Below are positions 46,258-56,765 of a DNA stretch of 64,000 bases, in pieces. The notes beneath the pieces were generated by a model, which had not been told where the DNA came from, did not search any database, and was given only the letters and a program-made list of their open reading frames with translations. This DNA is from Gibbula magus (taxonomy: Eukaryota; Mollusca; Gastropoda; Trochida; Trochidae). Positions within the stretch are counted from its first letter, which is position 1. Each line of letters starts with the position of its first letter. The DNA is taken from contig OW388296.1 of the NCBI GenBank assembly GCA_936450465.1, forward strand, positions 43,070,448 through 43,134,447, written 5' to 3'. The position numbers and the translations under genes were made by a program.

Positions 46258-46600
46258 AGATATCCTCTGCTTTCACAGGTGTGGTCTTGAGTGCTTTGGC
46301 TGTCTTGGAAGGTCTGATGTTGTTGGTACGACGAATCTTCTTGGTTGTGACAACTTGATTACCTGCAGCTGTTTTTAAAGATCGCTTACGTTTTTGTTTA
46401 GCAGCTGCTCTCTCCACTGTACTCTGTGTCTCCGAGGTCACGTGCATTGTGATTTTCGAATCCGCTTCGATCCCGGGTGTAGTGGGAATGACTTTAGGCT
46501 GGACCTTTCCTCTGACGAGACGAGAACTTCCTGTCATGTGTTTCTCGAAATAATTTTTCCATTTTTCATAATCCGGTACATAAAGAGGTTGAGTATCCAT
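46250..46600 (-). CDS. Small basic Polinton protein upstream of the capsid gene
   Basis: 116 codons, intact. The N-terminus MDTQPLYVPDYEKWKNYFEK is followed by SSRLVRGKVQPKVIPTTPGI and a Lys/Arg-rich second half (KQKRKRSLKTA, TKKIRRTNNIRPSKTAKALK). Small basic ORFs with a YVPDY-like start occur next to the capsid gene in other Polintons as I remember them. A role in binding genome DNA inside the particle or in capsid assembly is inferred from charge and position only. It overlaps the capsid start by 8 bases and lies 15 bases after the minor-capsid stop. Confidence 0.65.
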   Translation of the reverse strand: MDTQPLYVPDYEKWKNYFEKHMTGSSRLVRGKVQPKVIPTTPGIEADSKITMHVTSETQSTVERAAAKQKRKRSLKTAAGNQVVTTKKIRRTNNIRPSKTAKALKTTPVKAEDIFV

Positions 46601-46615
46601 TTTTCTCGCTGGTTT

Positions 46616-47035
46616 TCAATCAGCAAATGGGTAGCGTCTCAAATGAAGTGTTACGTGAGTCTCCTCTTTCAAGAATGACAATGGTGTGTCGTCGCTCGGT
46701 TTTATACAGATTTCTATATCAGGAGACTCTTTAACCTTCACATGAACGTAGTATTCATTAGCAAATGAATAGTAAGGACCGTTCCTGAGGTCAATGCGTC
46801 TCAACAAAGGTAACTGTCTGTCACCTACTAATGAACTGTCGCACAGATTACATAAAACGTCTACATACGAATTCTTCACTTTTTTTAAATCCAAGTCACC
46901 AAAATTCAATTCGGTTAAAGATACCACCCAGAATCCGTCAAACATTAGTCTTTGGTTGAGTTTTGTTCGAAAATGATAGGAAGTGTTGTCTTTGAAGTAT
47001 GTTGTTTTGGAGTCAGACCTCTTTAGAATTACGTA
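46616..47035 (-). CDS. Minor capsid (penton-like) domain, in frame with the integrase
   Basis: About 139 residues following the chromodomain without stop or internal Met suitable as a start. YVILKRSDSKTTYFKDNTSY, then FRTKLNQRLMFDGFWVVSLT matches the opening pattern of Polinton minor capsid proteins: a short beta strand, a Ser/Asn-rich turn, and 'F.T.L...L.L.G.WEV.L.E'. It continues to VHVKVKESPDIEICIKPSDD and ends RRYPFAD. It is usually a separate gene that makes the capsid vertices. Here it shares one frame with the integrase C-terminus. Identification rests on pattern only. Confidence 0.5.
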   Translation of the reverse strand, partial: YVILKRSDSKTTYFKDNTSYHFRTKLNQRLMFDGFWVVSLTELNFGDLDLKKVKNSYVDVLCNLCDSSLVGDRQLPLLRRIDLRNGPYYSFANEYYVHVKVKESPDIEICIKPSDDTPLSFLKEETHVTLHLRRYPFAD

Positions 47036-47371
47036 TTTCTCTTTCAATTCGCTTTCCTTCACATATGAGTCAAAAGACTTTGGCCAACCCAGCCAGCGGA
47101 CAAGGGCATAATTCTTCCCCTTAACCTTTTTCCTTTTCAGAATTTTCTCGACTTGCCACAATGCATCTGGGTCTTTGTTGACCTTTTGAAGCTCATTCGT
47201 GTAAAAGGAACCTATCACGGGCTCATCATGAAAATCTTTCAGTTTGTACTGGGGAAACGACTGTTTCTTGTAACGTCGGGTCACTTTAAATAGTTCTTCG
47301 GTCCACCTGAGATCAGCTTCTTTGCTGAAAGGTTTTCTGATGTATGAGATGCGAACCAGGTCACCTACTTT

Positions 47372-50300
47372 GGTTTAAACATATTTTATTCATCATGAAA
47401 AGGATTAGGAACAAGTTCTCCAACTTAGAATACCCTCTCCTTGGTATATACATAGGTGATTTACATATTTTACAAACAGATGACAGATAGATGACAGACA
47501 GCAGTATTAGAAGAGGACATAGATTCTATGAAATAGAGTAATATTGATATGCTATACAAATCGTTTAGCCTCACTTATGAACGTTTGCACTGACTTAAAT
47601 ACACTTGTATTTTGACTTGGTGATAGGTCTGCACTTCCTTCTAATAAAAGTTTGAAGTCGACTGTAGTACCAACTAAATTACAATTGCGCTTTACAGATG
47701 CTATACAGTTTGCTCTCTGTTGCTTATACTTTGGGCATTCAAACAAATAATGATATGAATTCTCAACAGGGTTACCACAAGTACAGTTTGAAGTAGTCTT
47801 AATTCCATCTCTGTATAAATCAAAATTCAAACAACTTACTGAATATCGCAATTTGGTATGAAGAATATTTAGATGTCTTTTACTGCATGAATAATATTGC
47901 GGTGCATGTACACAACGGTCAGCCAAGGATGATTTAAAAGCTGAGACACTCTTTGAATTACGAACAGTGGTTGGTAACTTATTCCAAGAACTTACTGTAG
48001 ATGGGAAAAAAGATTCCGTTGAATGTTTAAGCCTTTAGACAGGAATAGATATATTTTGTGAACTGCGTAGATTATATTGTGATTTAGAACCTACACTATT
48101 GGGAAGCAATTCGTTTAGGTATAGAGGAGCCATTTCATTTTGTATTTTAAACATCAAACACAATTTTCGTTTTCTCCTACGTTCTTGCAAAGTTTCCCAA
48201 CCAGTTTCGTAATATAGGAATCTATGTGATGTGTATTTGGTTAAACCCGTTACTATTCGCGCAGCTTGTAATTGTATCTGTTCTAACTTTCGTATTTGTT
48301 CAAGAGTACACCCATCCCAGACTTCACTTGCATATTCAAAATGTGGCCGAATAAACATGGTATAGATCTTATTAAGGGTATTCCTACACAAAACATATTT
48401 CAAAAGTCGCATTGAGTTTACCATTTTCGAAACTTTTTGTAACATGGTTTGACTATGATCCTCCCATTTACCATTATTGGCAAGGATTACTCCAAGATGT
48501 TTATGATTATTTACAAATTTAACATCAACACCATCAAAATAAAGATGTGGTATATCATTATCATGTCTCATCGAGAAAAGGATAGCTTCAGTCTTATCAG
48601 GGTTGTACTTGATTAACCAGGTTTTACCCCAAACATTCAACTTACTTAAATTAGCATTCAAACTCATTTCAATAAGTCGAGAGACGAGTCATCAGCAAAT
48701 AAGCGTGTTAAACAGTCTAATTCATCTGCTATGTCGTTAATGTATACAATGAATAAAAACGGACCAAGCACAGATCCCTGTGGGACACCAGCGCTCAGAG
48801 TTCTCAGCTTTGAAACTGATCCATTGACAAAAACACTCTGACAGCGATCAGTTACATAACTAGCTAACCATCCCAATAACTGGCCGCTTATTCCATAATT
48901 CTCTAGCTTGAGAAGTAAACCTCTGTGCCAAACACGATCGAATGCTTTTGATACATCACAAAATACCATACACAAATGTTCTGTTTTGTCTAATGATTCA
49001 CAAATCCTGTGAAATATTTCAAATAATTGATGAGCATTAGAATGTCCTGGTTGAAAACCAGACTAATATTTATACAGGAGCTTGTTGGTATGAAAATAGT
49101 TAAACAAATTTTTGAAAACAACTCTTTCAAATACTTTGCCAATACAGCTTATAAGAGATATGGGTCTATAATTTGAAGCCAGAGTTCGGTCACCTTTCTT
49201 AAATAGTGGCATAACATTCGCAACTTTCCACTCAGATGGATACACACATGTTTGTAAAGACATATTGAACAATAAACATAAAACGTTGCTAATCGAGTAG
49301 ACTAAATGTTTCAAGAGTTGGTGACTAATTTTGTCAGGACCTGACGCTTTTTTTCAAATGTAAACATCTTATGACATCTTCAATCTCAGATTTGGAAACA
49401 ATGAGAGTGTCAAAAATTGCACCAGTTCGTTTATTGAAATACGGTACACCTGAGTTATTATCGTCCAGTGTTGGGATAGATTGAAAGTACTCGTTCAACC
49501 TTTCTGCCTTTTCATAATCAGAAAAACAAGTTGGACTTTCATGATCGTTACTAGATTTTAAAGGAGGAATGCAGGTACTCGTACCGGATTGTTTCACCAA
49601 GTACCGTAAAAGTTTCCAATATGAACTCTTACTTTCAATATATGCATCAAGAAGAAAATTTTCAACATTAGCATAAAACATTTCTTTTGCGTGATACTTC
49701 ATGTTGTTAACCTTTTGACGTTGCTTTTTAAACTTTATTATATCACATAACAGTTGTGTTCTATTTGTTTTTCTGCGTAACCTGTCTCTTTTCCTGCATT
49801 CTCTACTTAAATTTGAATCAAACGATGGCTTGTCATTTGGTCTTATAGTTACTTTTTTTGTAGGGATACATGTTTTTAGAAACATGTTAAGTTCTTTGTA
49901 AAAAATGTCACAAGCATGATTAACATTTTGGCAATTCACGAACAAATCAGTCCAGTTTGTTTCATTGATAAGTGCATTTAGGGTTGTGTAATCACCTTGT
50001 TTATAGCATAATACATCTCTAGTGTATGACAAATGTGTATTCACTGAAGTAGTTAATGTCACGTAAGTGCCTTTGTGATCACTTATCGATCTGTCAAACT
50101 CAATAACTCCACAATCAACTGTATGGATATTTTCACTGATTATGATTGGGTCAAGCAGAGTGCTTGAATGTTGCGTTACCCTAGTAGGTTCCGTAATGAT
50201 ATTTTTCAAATTCTTAGTCAGCATAATATCTTTGAGGCTAGTACCTTAACTAGAAAGTAAGTCAGCATTTAAATCACCAATTATAGTAATTCGACTTGAA

Positions 50301-50458
50301 ATATCAAGAGCATGTTCAATACTTATAACAAACCTTTCCCAGAATGGTAAGGAATTATACTCGGGTCGGTAAGCAACACAAACTATTAGCGGTTTAGTTG
50401 GTAAATATATTTTTACCCAGATTGTTTCATCATATATGTTTTCTAGGTTAAGTAGTCT
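47372..50458 (-). mobile_element. 5'-truncated LINE inserted in the Polinton integrase
   Basis: Flanked by a 7-bp direct repeat ctacttt (47365-47371 and 50459-50465). The element is read on the minus strand, its 5' end truncated inside the endonuclease and its 3' end at 'gatgaataaaatatgtttaa'. Removing it restores one continuous integrase frame, which fixes both boundaries to the base. The reverse-transcriptase wording (VPQGSVLGPFLFIVYINDI, LFADDSSLD) belongs to the Jockey/CR1/L2 side of LINEs. Confidence 0.93.
47552..50458 (-). pseudogene. LINE ORF2 remnant: endonuclease C-part + reverse transcriptase
   Basis: From the 5' end: endonuclease motifs VCVAYRPEYNS, ITIIGDLNADLLSS (stop taa at about 50249), LLDPIIIS, and SDHKGTYV. 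There is a frameshift in an A-run near 49355, before ASGPDKISHQLLKH. RT motifs follow: VMPLFKKGDRTLASNYRPIS, an in-frame stop at 49063-49065 just before SGFQPGHS, MVFCDVSKAFDRVWHRG, AGVPQGSVLGPFLFIVYIND and LFADDSSLD. A frameshift comes near 48670, then the thumb (NPDKTEAILFS, HKHLGVIL) and a further stop at 48035-48037. The C-terminus has a CxC...H...C knuckle (CTCGNPVENSYHYLFECPKY). At least five disabling changes show that the copy is old. Confidence 0.92.
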
Positions 50459-51346
50459 CTACTTTAAATAAGTACTTTTTGATGCTACGCTTGGCCTTTC
50501 TCAGAGGTTTCAGGAAGATATGATCCCACACTTTCACTTCGTTGGCTTTAGTGACACGAGCGCGGGATAGATGAGGCAAAGAAGAATGTGTGGTATGATT
50601 GTAGTTATACACTAAATCTTTCAGAACATCCAGATATTGTTTGGTGTTGTTATGACTCATGTACCGCGTGATCAGTGATTTTAGTGTCCTGTTAAAACGT
50701 TCCACATAATTACTTTTAATATTTTCATTGCGAGCTATGGTAAGTTTTATATTTTCCCTTCGCAGGAATGCCTGAAATACCCCTTTGAATTCACTTCCAC
50801 CATCTACTCGCACTTTCCTAGGACGTCGTTGCTTGAGTATTTGTTTGAAAGCTCTCAACACTGTTTCTGGTCTCTTATTTTCCAAAGGTAGAACGAAAGC
50901 GAATCATGAAAGAATATCCACAGCTATAAGCAAATACCGCACACCATCATTCCATTTCGCGTATCTAGACATATCTGCTAAATCCACATCAAACATTTCA
51001 TTGACATAATTCACCCTGACTTTCATTCGTTTGAATCTGTATTTGACAGGTTTGTGTAAACTGTAGACATCCTGCTTATTCACAAAACCTTTCACAGACC
51101 TCATTCGAATGTTTGCTTGTTTGTTCAACTTTAACTCATCACGGAGTTTGGTTCCACTGTAATAACCACCTGGTTTGCGTGGATTAAAATAATACTTTTG
51201 CAGTGCTTTGTTCGAAGTCAAATTCTTATGCTTTTGAGAATTTATGGTGAAGTGATGGGAAATTGACCAAGCTAAACAATAAATAACATCAAAGTAAAAA
51301 TGATTTATCGTTGTTCAATCAAGCAAGTTCATATGGTTGGTGTTGT

Positions 51347-51556
51347 TTACTTGCAGAGTACACTGGTTCGTTCAAGCACGTGGTAAAAGGGTCCTCCCCA
51401 TCTGTTTGGTATGTCTATCCCATTAGCATTGTGACGTTTGAGGTCGTTCATAGCCAGCGTTTTACTTGCATACCAGAATTTACATTGATGTAATGTAGTT
51501 TCTGACTCTACAGTGGGATGAGCCACAATGATCCAAGAATACTCCTTCTTATTCAT
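51347..51556 (-). CDS. 69-aa ORF upstream of the Polinton integrase
   Basis: ATG-initiated, intact: MNKKEYSWIIVAHPTVESET, then HQCKFWYASKTLAMNDLKRH and NGIDIPNRWGGPF. It contains isolated Cys and His residues but no complete zinc finger. It is not recognised. Position within the transposon and same-strand arrangement with the integrase suggest an element gene or a lost N-terminal piece of one. Confidence 0.4.
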   Translation of the reverse strand: MNKKEYSWIIVAHPTVESETTLHQCKFWYASKTLAMNDLKRHNANGIDIPNRWGGPFYHVLERTSVLCK

Positions 51557-51739
51557 GACTGAAACTCAGAATGATCTGTTCTAAACACGCTGTCCAATTT
51601 TATATCTATTTTGGTTTATACTCGGACATAGTAATGAATAACACAAAGTCGTACATGGTGCAATAAACGTTTTATTAATACATGTTATAAACATAGATAC
51701 ATTCAAATTCCTATTTGCATACATTTATAAAAGTAGACT

Positions 51740-52288
51740 TTACTGAAACCGTTTCTCTAAAATTAAAATCTTTACTACAAGTGGTTTCAAATCCGTCAAC
51801 CATTGAGCTGTTTTGAAATGTGTGTCACGATAGTCCTTACACTGATATGGAACTAAATCGAAAGTAGACACCGGTTTCAGTGATGAATCATTGTTCAACA
51901 GTTTAAACCAGTGATCTAGCACCCTGTCCTCATTGACTTCGTTCATGGCAGCGTTAAAGTATTTGCTGACCTGTTCCTGTTCTGGCAAGATCTGACAAGT
52001 ATGAACTTGTTCTTCGTCAAACATACAACCAAAACATAGTTCTAATGAAAGTCGTTGAATACATTTTGCGACTTCTAGAGAGTAACACAAAGTGAGCAGT
52101 CTCTCTATATGAGTGACCATATTCGTCCTGTCGACTTCGTCAATACAAACTTGTAATGTTCTGTTCTTTTTTACGATGATTAGTTTAGTTGTCCCTGAAT
52201 CATCTTCAAACTTCCTTTTAGCATCTTTCACGCATTCACTGCGAACTTGAAACAAATCGTTGGACTGTGAAACGATGTACTCTTTCAA
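51740..52288 (-). CDS. 182-aa orphan Polinton ORF
   Basis: An intact minus-strand frame that is the first gene inside the right terminal repeat. The predicted protein is largely helical (SECVKDAKRKFEDD, MVTHIERLLTLCYSLEVAKC) with a cysteine cluster LCFGCMFDEEQVHTCQILPE (C..C......H.C), which could be a small metal site, then FNAAMNEVNEDRVLDHWFKL. No similarity to polymerase, helicase or capsid is apparent. Its location next to the terminal repeat and the absence of disabling changes suggest it contributed to the element. The coded start is not certain to be ATG. Confidence 0.6.
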   Translation of the reverse strand: MKEYIVSQSNDLFQVRSECVKDAKRKFEDDSGTTKLIIVKKNRTLQVCIDEVDRTNMVTHIERLLTLCYSLEVAKCIQRLSLELCFGCMFDEEQVHTCQILPEQEQVSKYFNAAMNEVNEDRVLDHWFKLLNNDSSLKPVSTFDLVPYQCKDYRDTHFKTAQWLTDLKPLVVKILILEKRFQ

Positions 52289-53391
52289 ACTATGAGGATC
52301 TCATCACTTGTTTCCACGAATAGAGGGTGATTTTACTGTCAGCTTCTCTGTCAATGAATTAATATTTCACCATTAGTTTGAAATAATACAAAATTTTAAA
52401 AAAAACATTTCTCTTTGGATTGAAATGACCATAGACAGCTTTTAACAACATCGGTAATAATTTCAGGTTTAAAAATAAAAGAGAAAATACTAACCTGTCT
52501 ATGCATGTCGTTCCCATGATATCTGTTAAGATGCGATTGATCTGTCCACGCCAGTTGAAAGAGCTTGACTAAAAACCGACGTTGGACTGTCTGGATTTAT
52601 AACTTACTTGAATAGCGATATCCTATTCCATGATTGGTTTATTAAAAAAACATGTGGATAAAATGAAGCATCACGGGAATTTGGTTGAATTCAAACTCTG
52701 GTTCAAGAATGATTGCATAACTGTGTCAACCGTTTGCAAATCATTCATATCTTTGGTTTCACATCAAATATATTGTCAACAAACTTTTCATCGACATAAA
52801 TATCATGTATAGGATATATGTTTGATTAGATGATTGAATATAACAAACAGACTTACATAAAAAAAAACTATTGTATAGGTAAAACCACTAAAAGGTACAT
52901 TTCATAAATTTGTAATTAAACTTAAAACAATTCAAAGGAAGCACGAGAAACCTCTAATTTAAAAGGTGTTTGATACATTTAAATTCCTCATGTCAATATC
53001 GGATGGTCAACTAATCATATTGGCAAGCCTTTTTATCATGCGAAATGTTAAACATCATTCGTTGGACTAAGAACAATTAACTGCATTATGTGGTAGTAAT
53101 TATTAACCGATATGTTCATCCTTCAAACAATTTTTATTATACTGATATCTGGAGAAAAACACAAGTGATCTCATTTTTGCATTTGTGTCACACAATATTT
53201 CACAAAACTTAAACCTGGAAATTTCTGTTACTAGACATGTGTTGGGTATGATATTATTGATAACACTTGGTAACACGGTGAATTTAATGAGACAGGTACG
53301 TAAATAGACTTGATCTCCTGTGGATAGTATCCACCCCTTAAGTAAATACATCTTCCACGTTACTTGTCCCTCTTGTAAGGTATCGCCTCAT
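52289..53391. other. Polinton interior without recognisable gene
   Basis: Between the 182-aa ORF and the right terminal repeat only ORFs of 60-80 codons without motif occur. If transcription of the minus-strand genes starts in this element, its promoter should be here or in the terminal repeat. No clear TATA is assigned. Confidence 0.45.
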
Positions 53392-54469
53392 GCTTGAATC
53401 AACAGTTTTCTATTTTCATAACGAAGACAAAGAAGCGCCACTCACACACGCTCGTACACACGTAGTAATGTGAAAATAAGATAGTTTAGTTCGATATTCT
53501 AGAAATGATATCTTTTTTGTAAAAGTCGTTCAGACATATAACAATAGTTTTTTTTTTAAAAATGTAAGATTTTGCAATTTTTATTCCACGAAAAAACCGT
53601 CGATTTTAATCCGACTGATGACATATATATTATTCACACACAGAAATGGGAAGGGACAATATAGGTAACCCACCAAAGGGGTCAACTCGCATCCCGACCT
53701 GGTTGACCTGGTCAAAGACAAATAGAGATTCAGACAAAAGCACAAATACACTGCTGAGATAAAATCACTGTACAACTGGTGACGTCATTGTTCTAGCTTA
53801 ATATGTTCATACTATCAGAACTACACAAACTATATAATACGATACTATGATAATACGTACTATATTCATATACGGAAGTTTACTACCGATGAGAACTTTG
53901 ACTCTTATGGTAATATGTCCATATATGGAAGTTTACTACTGATGCACACGTGAATGCAGAGCCATTCATTGGAGTTGACACAAGAACAATATCCTTTTCA
54001 CTGGTCCTTCATATGAAATCTATTCAATGTAAATTCAATGGCTTCCCTCCGTTCAAAATATTAGAATGTGTATGTAATGATTATTTCTAAATTATATGTC
54101 TTTTTTCAGTCGTATAATAATTATTTAACATGATGATGTGTTATCGTGTTAAATGCAATAATGCAACATGGATTCATTAGGGAGCAAATCTGTTCTAGTC
54201 AGCTGTCCAGATCCCCTCCCCCATTCCACGGTTAGGGGGGCTTAAACGCTCCCAAAGACGGCCGGGGGACCCATTGTGTGCGAACTCTATTCAATTCTAT
54301 TTCAATGGAGATGGGGGCCCCCCTATCCTCTCCCTCCTCCCCTCTCCATTCAACACCGATATCAATGGCAGGACAGGTCTATTGAGTACGGTCTTCCATT
54401 CAAACCCTGTCTCCATTCAAATCCCGTCTTTATCTTTTTATTCAAAATGTTCAGTTCAATGCAGAGTAC

Positions 54470-54788
54470 GCAATGCGCTATTCAATATATCAATGCGCCA
54501 TTCAATATTACAATAACCTATTCAATATCACAATGAACTATTCAAAATCACAATGCGCTTTTCAATATTTCAATGAACCATTCAAAATCACAATGCGCTT
54601 TTCAATGTATGAATGCACTTTTCAATATATCAATGCGCCATTCAATATTACAATAACCTATTCAATATTACAATGAACTATTCAAACTCACAATGCGCTA
54701 TTCAATGTCTCAATGAACCATTCAAAATCACAATACGCTTTTCAATGTATGAATGCACTATTCAATATATGAATGCACCATTCAATAT
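54470..54788. repeat. Subterminal minisatellite of the right TIR
   Basis: 'caatgcgctattcaatat'-type units of 20-21 bases, the complement of the array at 38500-38975. They continue after the LINE at 56472-56590. The apparent ORFs with repeated 'YQCAIQYY' or 'NAPFNI' text are translations of this array and not proteins. Confidence 0.9.
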
Positions 54789-56471
54789 AAGGATTCTCCA
54801 AGACTGGCATAAAAGGACAGTCTTGGAGAATCCTTATCGATGCATATACCAGCCTCAAAAGTGCAGTTCTTGTGAATGGCATCCAATCAAGATTCTTTCC
54901 CGTGCGTCAAGGTGTAAGACAAGGGGGAGTGCTGTCAATTCTGCTTTATCTAATTTTTAGTGATGAACTCCTTGACGAACTCGAGGCATCAAGATGCGGT
55001 GTGTATGTGATTGATCTTAAGCTTGGAAACCAAACATTAGCGGATGACATCACCCTTCTGGCTATCACACCAGATGCCCTGCAGACACTCCTTGATATTG
55101 TTTCCAGATATTCCAAGAGGTGGAGATATGAACTAAATCCCTCGAAATGCCAAATAATCGTTTTTGGAACCAAACCAGGATACGACTCAACCTTCAAGTG
55201 GCATCTAACAGGTGATATTGTGTCTACCACTGCCTCTACCAAACACCTAGGAGTACAACTGCAGAGCATGCTGTAAAGGAAGCATGTAGGAAAGCAAAAT
55301 CGTGCTTTCACGCTCTAATGGGCATTGGATTAAAACCCAAAGGTGTGAATCCTCTTATATCTGCAGATACTGTCCGTAAGACAGTTCTCCCTTGCATGCT
55401 GTACGGATGTGAACTGTGGACACAACTCTCTCAGCAGGATATCAGACAGCTGTCCACAACATGGCATTATATGGCAAAATCCCTTCAAGGTTTTCAACTT
55501 AGGACAAGGACTGACATGAGTCTCAGTATGCTTAACTGGATTCCCATTTCAGAAGAGATCTCAAAACGTCAACTTATGTTTTGTCACAGACTTTGTTCAC
55601 TTCCTCCTAACAATATATCTAAGAAGCTATTTCATAGACGACTCTACCAATATCTGCAAAACCCCAGCAAACAACAGTTAGGTTTCATACCTCACATAAT
55701 AAATCTTCTCCAAAAGTATGATATACTGGACACTATGACCCAATACCTGACCATTAATGATCTACCTATCAAACACAAGTGGAAGAGAATCATTTCACAG
55801 AGAATCACCAGCAAATATAACACCGAGTATGAAGAACGTACCAGCATTGACCCTGATTTTGCACGATTCATCAGTCTGGATACGAGCTAAAGACAGAGCG
55901 TTTATACGTCAATATACTCATCTGGCTCAAGTGTGGGTTGCAGTTCCACAACAAACGTTGATACGGTGTGATCTGTGCAACACTGAGTATACTGCCCTAC
56001 TAAGACATGTGATCATATCCTGTAGTCACATGAAAGATGTTCACAACAACTTCTGGTCACTCATCACAGAAAGTTTCCCAGTTGAAATGATAGTACCTCT
56101 AAGTAGCATTGATGACGAGACTCTACTGCAGCACCTTCTTCGACGACCGAATGATGCAATAACTGACTCTGATTGCAGTGACTCATTCTTCAATATTTGT
56201 GCATCATTTGTAATGAGGAAAATGGCCATCTACCAACGAGAGCTTTCAATACAAATCAATGAACAATAATAGCTTTTGACATACATGTCAAACAAACATG
56301 AACTCATTTCAACATATTTTCAGTGAATTTTTACCTGTTTTCCCATTCCAAATCAAACCAACTCTTTAACTACTAACCTCTCCTTTTGAAAAATGTCAAT
56401 GTCCATTTACTGTCCAAGTTTGTAGATATCTTCATAATAATCTCCTAATGGAGGAAATAAAGATGATGATG
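54789..56471 (+). mobile_element. 5'-truncated LINE inserted in the right Polinton TIR
   Basis: Flanked by attcaatat (54780-54788 and 56472-56480), a 9-bp target duplication, though the target is itself repetitive. Comparison with the uninterrupted left TIR confirms the site. The 3' end is 'aaataaagatgatgatg', a simple-repeat tail typical of L2/CR1/I-type LINEs. The 5' end starts with a perfect 20-base inverted duplication (54787-54806 and 54818-54837), suggesting cDNA snap-back at integration. Confidence 0.88.
54840..56269 (+). pseudogene. LINE reverse-transcriptase C-terminal half
   Basis: The frame opens with SLKSAVLVNGIQSRFFPVRQ and GVRQGGVLSILLYLIFSDEL (RT motif B'), LADDITLLAI (catalytic box) and NPSKCQIIVFG. 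A frameshift near 55277 leads to LPCMLYGCELWTQLSQQDIR and about 180 further residues. A second frameshift near 55885 leads to the Cys/His knuckle CDLCNTEYTALLRHVIISC and the end SIQINEQ. Fingers and endonuclease are missing by 5' truncation. The clade is not assigned with certainty; it differs from the two other LINE types in the Polinton and at 12-18 kb. Confidence 0.85.
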
Positions 56472-56668
56472 ATTCAATATTACAATGCACTATTCAATAT
56501 TATACAATGGACTATTCAATATTACAATGGCTTTATTCAATATCACAATACATTTTTCAATATCACAATGAGCTATTCAAATTTAACAATGACTCTTTTG
56601 AAATTCTATTGTCTTCGAAACAATCACTGGTTGCAAGTGGTTTTTTTGGTGCTAGTTTTTCCTCTACT

Positions 56669-56765
56669 GGTTTGTAAACTACTGTGCATGTATATGGAAC
56701 TTGTAGATTCGGTTTCGGTATAATGATGTTACTCGATTTAAATTGGAAACTAGTAATTTATTACA
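56669..56765 (+). repeat. Interspersed repeat R, right half of the Polinton-split copy
   Basis: Continues the alignment with 10512-10620 ('aactactgtgcatgta', 'ataatgatgttactc', 'aattggaaac.agtaatta'). Together with 38172-38415 it rebuilds a single copy of repeat R. Confidence 0.85.

Larger units (their letters stand above)
46616..51221 (-). pseudogene. Polinton DDE integrase with chromodomain, split by a LINE
   Basis: Exonic parts are 51221-50459 and 47371-46616. The N-terminal zinc-binding region is only partly visible. The catalytic core has MFDVDLADMSRYAKW (D78/D80), then VDGGSEFKG (D) and NYVERFNRT (E) 33 residues later, the retroviral-type D,D,E triad that inserts the element. After the LINE the frame resumes without loss with VGDLVRISYIRKPFS, an integrase C-terminal domain, then a chromodomain (ALWQVEKILKRKK, YALVRWLGWPKSFDSY) that would bind histone marks. 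One in-frame tga (50904-50906) replaces an Arg codon before FAFVLPL, the kind of C-to-T change expected at CpG. The true start is uncertain; the frame is open to about 51318 with no ATG. The chromodomain runs straight into the minor-capsid-like domain. Confidence 0.9.
53392..56653. repeat. Polinton right terminal inverted repeat (interrupted by a LINE)
   Basis: Inverted complement of 38416-40044 once the LINE at 54789-56471 is removed (about 1.58 kb). The outer end is 'caagtggtttttttggtgct', followed by 15 further bases (to ~56668) with no partner on the left. The arms have diverged in the middle (around 53575-53640 versus 39775-39870), so they are no longer kept identical. Confidence 0.9.
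38416..56668 (-). mobile_element. Polinton/Maverick virus-like DNA transposon with nested LINEs
   Basis: The element is bounded by ~1.6 kb inverted repeats and carries, all on the minus strand, a DDE integrase with chromodomain, minor- and major-capsid proteins, adenain-like protease and FtsK/HerA-type packaging ATPase. This combination is diagnostic of Polintons. The left terminus reads AGCACC, and the right terminus is either GGTGCT at 56653 or extends to CTACT at 56668. The total is 18.2 kb, or about 13.5 kb after subtracting the two LINE insertions (47372-50458 and 54789-56471). The protein-primed DNA polymerase B expected of an autonomous element is absent. The 6-bp target duplication typical of the group could not be confirmed. 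Broken capsid and integrase genes make this copy inactive as read. Confidence 0.93.

Noticed and set aside
52630..52812. 60-codon plus-strand ORF inside the Polinton
   Set aside because: Opposite strand to all element genes, AT-rich and without motif.
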